Below are positions 60,721 through 64,000 of a DNA stretch of 64,000 nucleotides, piece after piece. The notes below the pieces were generated by a model. The model was not told the DNA's origin. It did no database searches and saw only the letters and a program-made list of their open reading frames with translations. A program made the translations under genes and the position numbers. Each line of letters opens with the position of its first letter. The stretch's first letter is position 1. The DNA comes from Paenibacillaceae bacterium (lineage in GTDB: Bacteria; Bacillota; Bacilli; Paenibacillales; NBRC-103111), in contig JAQSYI010000048.1 of the NCBI GenBank assembly GCA_029256185.1, positions 1-64,000 on the forward strand, in the 5' to 3' direction.

Positions 60721-61590
60721 ATGCCGGATTTTGTTGAGCTTGTCATTAAAATCTTTACTATCCTGGGTTCATTGGGACTTTTCAGCAAGCTGTTCGTAAC
60801 CATATCGAATAAAACAGATGTTGAAATCCTGTTTACTCCCAATCATTCTCGCCGGTGGGACAATTTGATTGACGCGACTTTTTTTTCAGTTATTATGATC
60901 GGACTTTTCGCTGCTATCACCTTTGTTATTAAATTACCTATTCATATACGGTGGGTATTGGAGATAGGAAGGAACGTTTTGCCTATTGGAGTGTTGATCT
61001 TGTGGGCCTTCTTGCTTATCTCAAAAGTTGTTATTTCCCTGCGGCACTACAAACCCAAAAATAATGGGCTTCTTGCCAATGTAATATGGCTAAACATGTT
61101 TCTCTTCTATTTTATGCTCTTTTATCTCACAGCAATGCTCAGAAGCCTATTCCGCAATCAAATCATGAAAGCTGAATATACACTGATTACCTTGTATTTG
61201 TTAGTCATTTTTGCCCTTATTCTGGGCTCGTGGTATGCATTCATCGCCTTATACAAATTTATTATTCGTCCAACCCCGCTCAGATACAGAGTAGAGCCGA
61301 TTGCTGCTGCAAACATAAATGAGGAGCTGAAAAACCTCTACTTTATCTTCGCCCTTGACAGTGAGTCACATGTCCTTAGCCGCTTCCCCACAACAAGAGC
61401 CAAGATGAAGCTCCCAGCCTATATTCATTATCCCAAAGAGAATGCTCTGTATTGCTATTATGTGGAGAAAGAGTTAAGTCAGGCTGCATCAAGCGCTATA
61501 AGTAGTGAACGCGATTACGGAACCGGGAAGAGGCGTTCAAGACAGATCAGCCAAGCGCAAAAAGCCGCGGAGCCGGGCGGGACAGTCTGA
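60721..61590 (+). CDS. Polytopic membrane protein of unknown function, 289 aa
   Basis: I do not recognise this family. The start is ATG 60721 (MPDFVELVIKIF) with GGGAG upstream; an in-frame ATG five codons earlier overlaps that site. Five or six TM helices span about residues 10-195 (VELVIKIFTILGSLGLFS, FFSVIMIGLFAAITFVIKL, WALLIL-type, WLNMFLFYFMLFYLTAML, LYLLVIFALILGSWYAF). A soluble C-terminal ~90 residues (ELKNLYFIFALDSESHVLSRF...) end in a basic, Arg/Ser-rich tail. It follows a kinase gene by 124 bp; a small hairpin (CCAAGA/TCTTGG, about 60677-60696) lies in the leader. Confidence 0.65.
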   Translation: MPDFVELVIKIFTILGSLGLFSKLFVTISNKTDVEILFTPNHSRRWDNLIDATFFSVIMIGLFAAITFVIKLPIHIRWVLEIGRNVLPIGVLILWAFLLISKVVISLRHYKPKNNGLLANVIWLNMFLFYFMLFYLTAMLRSLFRNQIMKAEYTLITLYLLVIFALILGSWYAFIALYKFIIRPTPLRYRVEPIAAANINEELKNLYFIFALDSESHVLSRFPTTRAKMKLPAYIHYPKENALYCYYVEKELSQAASSAISSERDYGTGKRRSRQISQAQKAAEPGGTV

Positions 61591-61683
61591 CGGTGGCGGT
61601 CTGACGGTCTGGTGGTCTGACACCCAAACACTCCGCCGAATTCCTTTTTATTCCAACCACTATTATAAAAAAGGCACGAAAGG

Positions 61684-62769
61684 TCAGCCGGATCTCTTCA
61701 CCAGCTCCTCTATGTCCACCACCGCTGCGATTAAGTCGATTCCGTCCCGCTTGAAGGGCGGGTCATATTCCTTCTGCCGGAAGGCGGGGTCTTCAACTTG
61801 CATATAGGTGATGACGGCCTTGCCTGATCCGGTGAAGAAGCAATTGAGATTGGTAAATTCATAGGGCCCCGCCGCAATATCACCCAGCTTCCTCCATGAA
61901 CGTCCTCCGTCCCAAGAAGCCGCTGCGCTCAATGGGGTTCTTCGCCCGAAATGATGCTTGCCAGGCTCGTACAGACTATCGTTCCATAACAGCAGGAGGA
62001 CGTCCGTGCCGGGAATCCGTCTTAGACAGGTACACGATTCGGGAGATTTCAGCCCGCTTGTCTGCGGCAGGCTCCACGTATTCCCCCCATCCCGGGAGCC
62101 GCTCATAAACACCGCACCCAATTGTGAGCGGATTGACATCAGAAGGTGTCCCTCACTTGTTTGCGCCACAGACGCTTCCATGGCACCACGCAGGGGGAGA
62201 TCAATGATCCCGGCTGCTCTCTCCCACGTCCTGCCCCAGTCATCGCTGTAATAGCAGCCGATAGTATTGTGCTGCGCTCCTTGATGTCCGGTGCCAAAAT
62301 GAAAGGGCAGCAGCAGCCGTCCGCTGGACAACAGATTCATATGATTGGCTCCGCCCTGTATCCATTGCCCCTTCGAGTGCTCCCAGATGCGACCAAGCAA
62401 TGTCCATGCCTCTCCTTCATCCTTGGACTCATAGACCTCCATCGTCGAACTGGAACCGCCATAGTGAGCCCTTGTGCAATGAAGCAGCAGGGTTCCGTCA
62501 GGAAGAAGACAAAGTCCGGGAGCCTGGACATTATGATCTCCCGGATGAACGTCGAGCAGCATTCTCTCCTGTTCCCAGTTCAATCCTCCGTCCCTGGAAA
62601 TTTTGGCATAGATCCGGCACAGATCATGATCGCCGCCGCCTGTTCCTTCATATTTATTCCATACCGCCAGCAAGGAACCGTCAGCCAGCTCAGTTATCGA
62701 GGCGGTATCGTTTCTGGGGCTTGCGGCGGAGGCTGCTGCAACAACAGAATACGTTATACTTGTAAACAT
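61684..62769 (-). CDS. Sialidase-like BNR/Asp-box protein, 361 aa
   Basis: A six-bladed-propeller-type protein with five Asp boxes (S-x-D-x-G-x-x-W): SRDGGLNW, SKDEGEAW, SDDWGRTW, SRDGGNTW and SWDGGRSW. This is the typical number and type for exo-alpha-sialidases (GH33) and related BNR proteins. The N-terminal FRIP-type Arg motif of GH33 is not evident, so the activity is unproven. There is no signal peptide, so action on imported sugars is likely. ATG 62769 follows GCAGGAGG. Directly upstream in the same direction is the remnant of an N-acetylneuraminate-lyase-like gene. Confidence 0.8.
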   Translation of the reverse strand: MFTSITYSVVAAASAASPRNDTASITELADGSLLAVWNKYEGTGGGDHDLCRIYAKISRDGGLNWEQERMLLDVHPGDHNVQAPGLCLLPDGTLLLHCTRAHYGGSSSTMEVYESKDEGEAWTLLGRIWEHSKGQWIQGGANHMNLLSSGRLLLPFHFGTGHQGAQHNTIGCYYSDDWGRTWERAAGIIDLPLRGAMEASVAQTSEGHLLMSIRSQLGAVFMSGSRDGGNTWSLPQTSGLKSPESCTCLRRIPGTDVLLLLWNDSLYEPGKHHFGRRTPLSAAASWDGGRSWRKLGDIAAGPYEFTNLNCFFTGSGKAVITYMQVEDPAFRQKEYDPPFKRDGIDLIAAVVDIEELVKRSG

Positions 62770-62802
62770 GGAGGACCTCCTGCTCCTATTCATTTCCGGC
62801 AT

Positions 62803-63166
62803 TTACACACGGCATGAGCCTTCAAGATTCAAATCATCCACTTGCCGGGCAAATGACAGAATGCTCATCTTCTGCTCTTCGGTCAACTGCTGGACGGGCT
62901 TTCTGGGAAGACCCACATCCACTCCCTGCAAGCGCAGAATTTCCCGTTCGAATGCGATGAAATCATAGTTCAGCAGCTCGGCAATAATCCGGTTGGCCTT
63001 GGCTTGCAGACGGACCGCATGCTTCAATCAGCTGCTGAAGCTCGAAGGTATCCTTGGAGGTGAACTTCACTCCAATAATATTATCCTCCCGGGAGAGCTC
63101 CTCATAGAACTTGATGCCGGACAAGCTTTCGCGTTCCCTGCTCACTGATGGCTCCTGTCTGGTCAT
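62803..63166 (-). pseudogene. N-acetylneuraminate lyase / DapA-family remnant
   Basis: Two fragments in different frames. Fragment 1 (62963-63166) holds LSGIKFYEELSREDNIIGVKFTSKD followed by LQQLIEACG. Fragment 2 (62803-63027) holds QAKANRIIAELLNYDFIAFEREILRLQGVDVGLPRKP. Both match the second half of the DHDPS/NanA family. About 45-50 residues that should lie between them are missing, and the frame changes at the junction. The N-terminal half with the active-site Tyr is absent. The KFTSKD and QEKANRII-type motifs fit NanA-like rather than DapA-like members. Confidence 0.8.
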
Positions 63167-63289
63167 ACGGCGTTATAAGTGCCGGAATAATTCCTTGATA
63201 CATGCTTGCTGTTGACACAAGAATTCACCCTATCTGATTGTTTTTGGTTTTGGTACAATATCAGTAACGAAGCGCAGGGGGCAGACAAC

Positions 63290-64000
63290 ATGTATCCGGA
63301 ATACTTCTTCGAATATCCCAACATGAACGCCAACTTCCCTTTTTACATGAAACGCAAGCTCCAATGGAAAACGCCGGTGCACCGTCACGACTTTGTGGAA
63401 CTGACATTGGTGGTAAGCGGCAAGGGAGAAGAGCATATTAATGGAGCGTCCCATCAGATGCTGCCGGGGACCATGGTTCTGCTCCTCCCCTATCAGGTGC
63501 ATGAAATCATAGCGGAACCCAACAGCCCTCTTGATTTATTTATTTGCAATTTTGCCATGGATGTATTGACCGAGCTATGCGACAAAGAGATTGGCCTGCG
63601 GGATCTTCTGCTGGGGAACGGAACGGATGACAGAAGAGCCTTCGTGCAGCTTGAGAATCCCGCTTTCGGCGAAATGCAGCCATGCTTCAATTCCATGTTG
63701 GAGGAATACGAGAGTCCCAAGCCCTTCAAGCCGGTCATGCTGAAGGCTCACTTGCAGAGAGCGCTGACCCAGTATGCCCGAAGCAAGCGGACCGCTTCAC
63801 CGGAGCCGTCCGGGATGCGGACGGCCAATTCCAAGTCACCGGGCAATACCCGGAGCATATGGCCCGTCGTTAACTATATCCACGAGCATTATCTGGAGCC
63901 GGTTACACTCCGCTCCCTATCCCAACAGTTCAGTCTCCACCCTTCTTCTCTCAGTGAAATGTTCGTCCGCCAATATGGCATTCATTTCACCGACTTTCTT
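63290..64000 (+). CDS. AraC-family regulator, cut by the window end
   Basis: A frame of 237 codons from ATG 63290 (GCAGGGGGCAGACAAC upstream), open to the window end. The N-terminal cupin-like sensor (about 10-120) has TPVHRHDFVELTLVVSGKGEEHING and LPGTMVLLLPYQVHEI. The last ~50 codons begin an AraC/XylS helix-turn-helix (NYIHEHYLEPVTLRSLSQQFSLHPSSLSEMFVRQYGIHFTDFL). The second helix-turn-helix lies beyond 64000. It is divergent from the lyase remnant and sialidase-like gene and is their probable regulator. Confidence 0.88.
   Translation, partial: MYPEYFFEYPNMNANFPFYMKRKLQWKTPVHRHDFVELTLVVSGKGEEHINGASHQMLPGTMVLLLPYQVHEIIAEPNSPLDLFICNFAMDVLTELCDKEIGLRDLLLGNGTDDRRAFVQLENPAFGEMQPCFNSMLEEYESPKPFKPVMLKAHLQRALTQYARSKRTASPEPSGMRTANSKSPGNTRSIWPVVNYIHEHYLEPVTLRSLSQQFSLHPSSLSEMFVRQYGIHFTDFL

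Overview
The window looks like a chromosomal segment of a Paenibacillus-type soil Firmicute. The signs are strong AGGAGG ribosome sites with frequent TTG/GTG starts, two LplABC-type sugar importers each paired with a YesMN-type two-component system, a PadR regulator, a large set of glycoside hydrolases, and Bacillus-style LexA, PerR and KdpE promoter signals. No rRNA, tRNA, prophage, CRISPR array or intact insertion sequence was seen.

Layout. 1-3.4 kb is an AT-rich accessory stretch with orphan genes, one HEPN-type protein and a 340-bp unexplained GC-richer block. 3.4-13 kb holds an XRE regulator and the first sugar locus: importer, YesMN-type sensor pair and a secreted GH43/ricin-lectin enzyme. 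13-20.8 kb is a mosaic of small genes (DinB-like, coiled-coil, DHFR-like, a phosphorothioate-type HNH nuclease, a methyltransferase, an ECF sigma factor with a long tail), two broken genes and many intergenic palindromes. 20.8-24 kb is a TetR-controlled ABC exporter. 24-36 kb is a complete Kdp potassium system. It has kdpDE, an upstream 36-codon ORF, kdpF, kdpABC and an extra kinase-less protein made of two KdpD N-terminal modules. 36-38.5 kb is ahpCF, followed by an ion transporter, a 26-heptad coiled-coil protein and a lipoprotein. 42-54 kb is the second sugar locus: sensor pair, binding protein, two permeases and, divergently, a GH106-like and a GH43-like enzyme. 54-57 kb holds a cassette of four membrane genes, two of them under 45 codons, divergent from padR and an SDR gene. 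57-61.6 kb is a chemoreceptor, an OmpR-type two-component pair and a membrane protein. 61.7-64 kb is a sialidase-like gene, a decayed N-acetylneuraminate-lyase-like gene and the start of an AraC regulator that runs off the window.

How the parts connect. Three promoters in the Kdp region share 11-bp-spaced TTAAG repeats at a fixed distance from the -10. They precede kdpD, the kdpFABC leader and an unknown 109-aa gene, which places that gene in the probable KdpE regulon. Three GAAC-N4-GTTC boxes suggest LexA control of the DinB-like gene, the DHFR-like gene and the heptad-repeat gene. Intergenic space carries at least five families of repeated hairpins or inverted-repeat elements, each present two or more times. 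Two palindrome arrays with unrelated cores share a spacing near 51 bp.

The best candidates for undescribed biology are the PadR-flanked small-membrane-protein cassette, the tandem KdpD-like sensor with its small upstream ORF, and the palindrome arrays.
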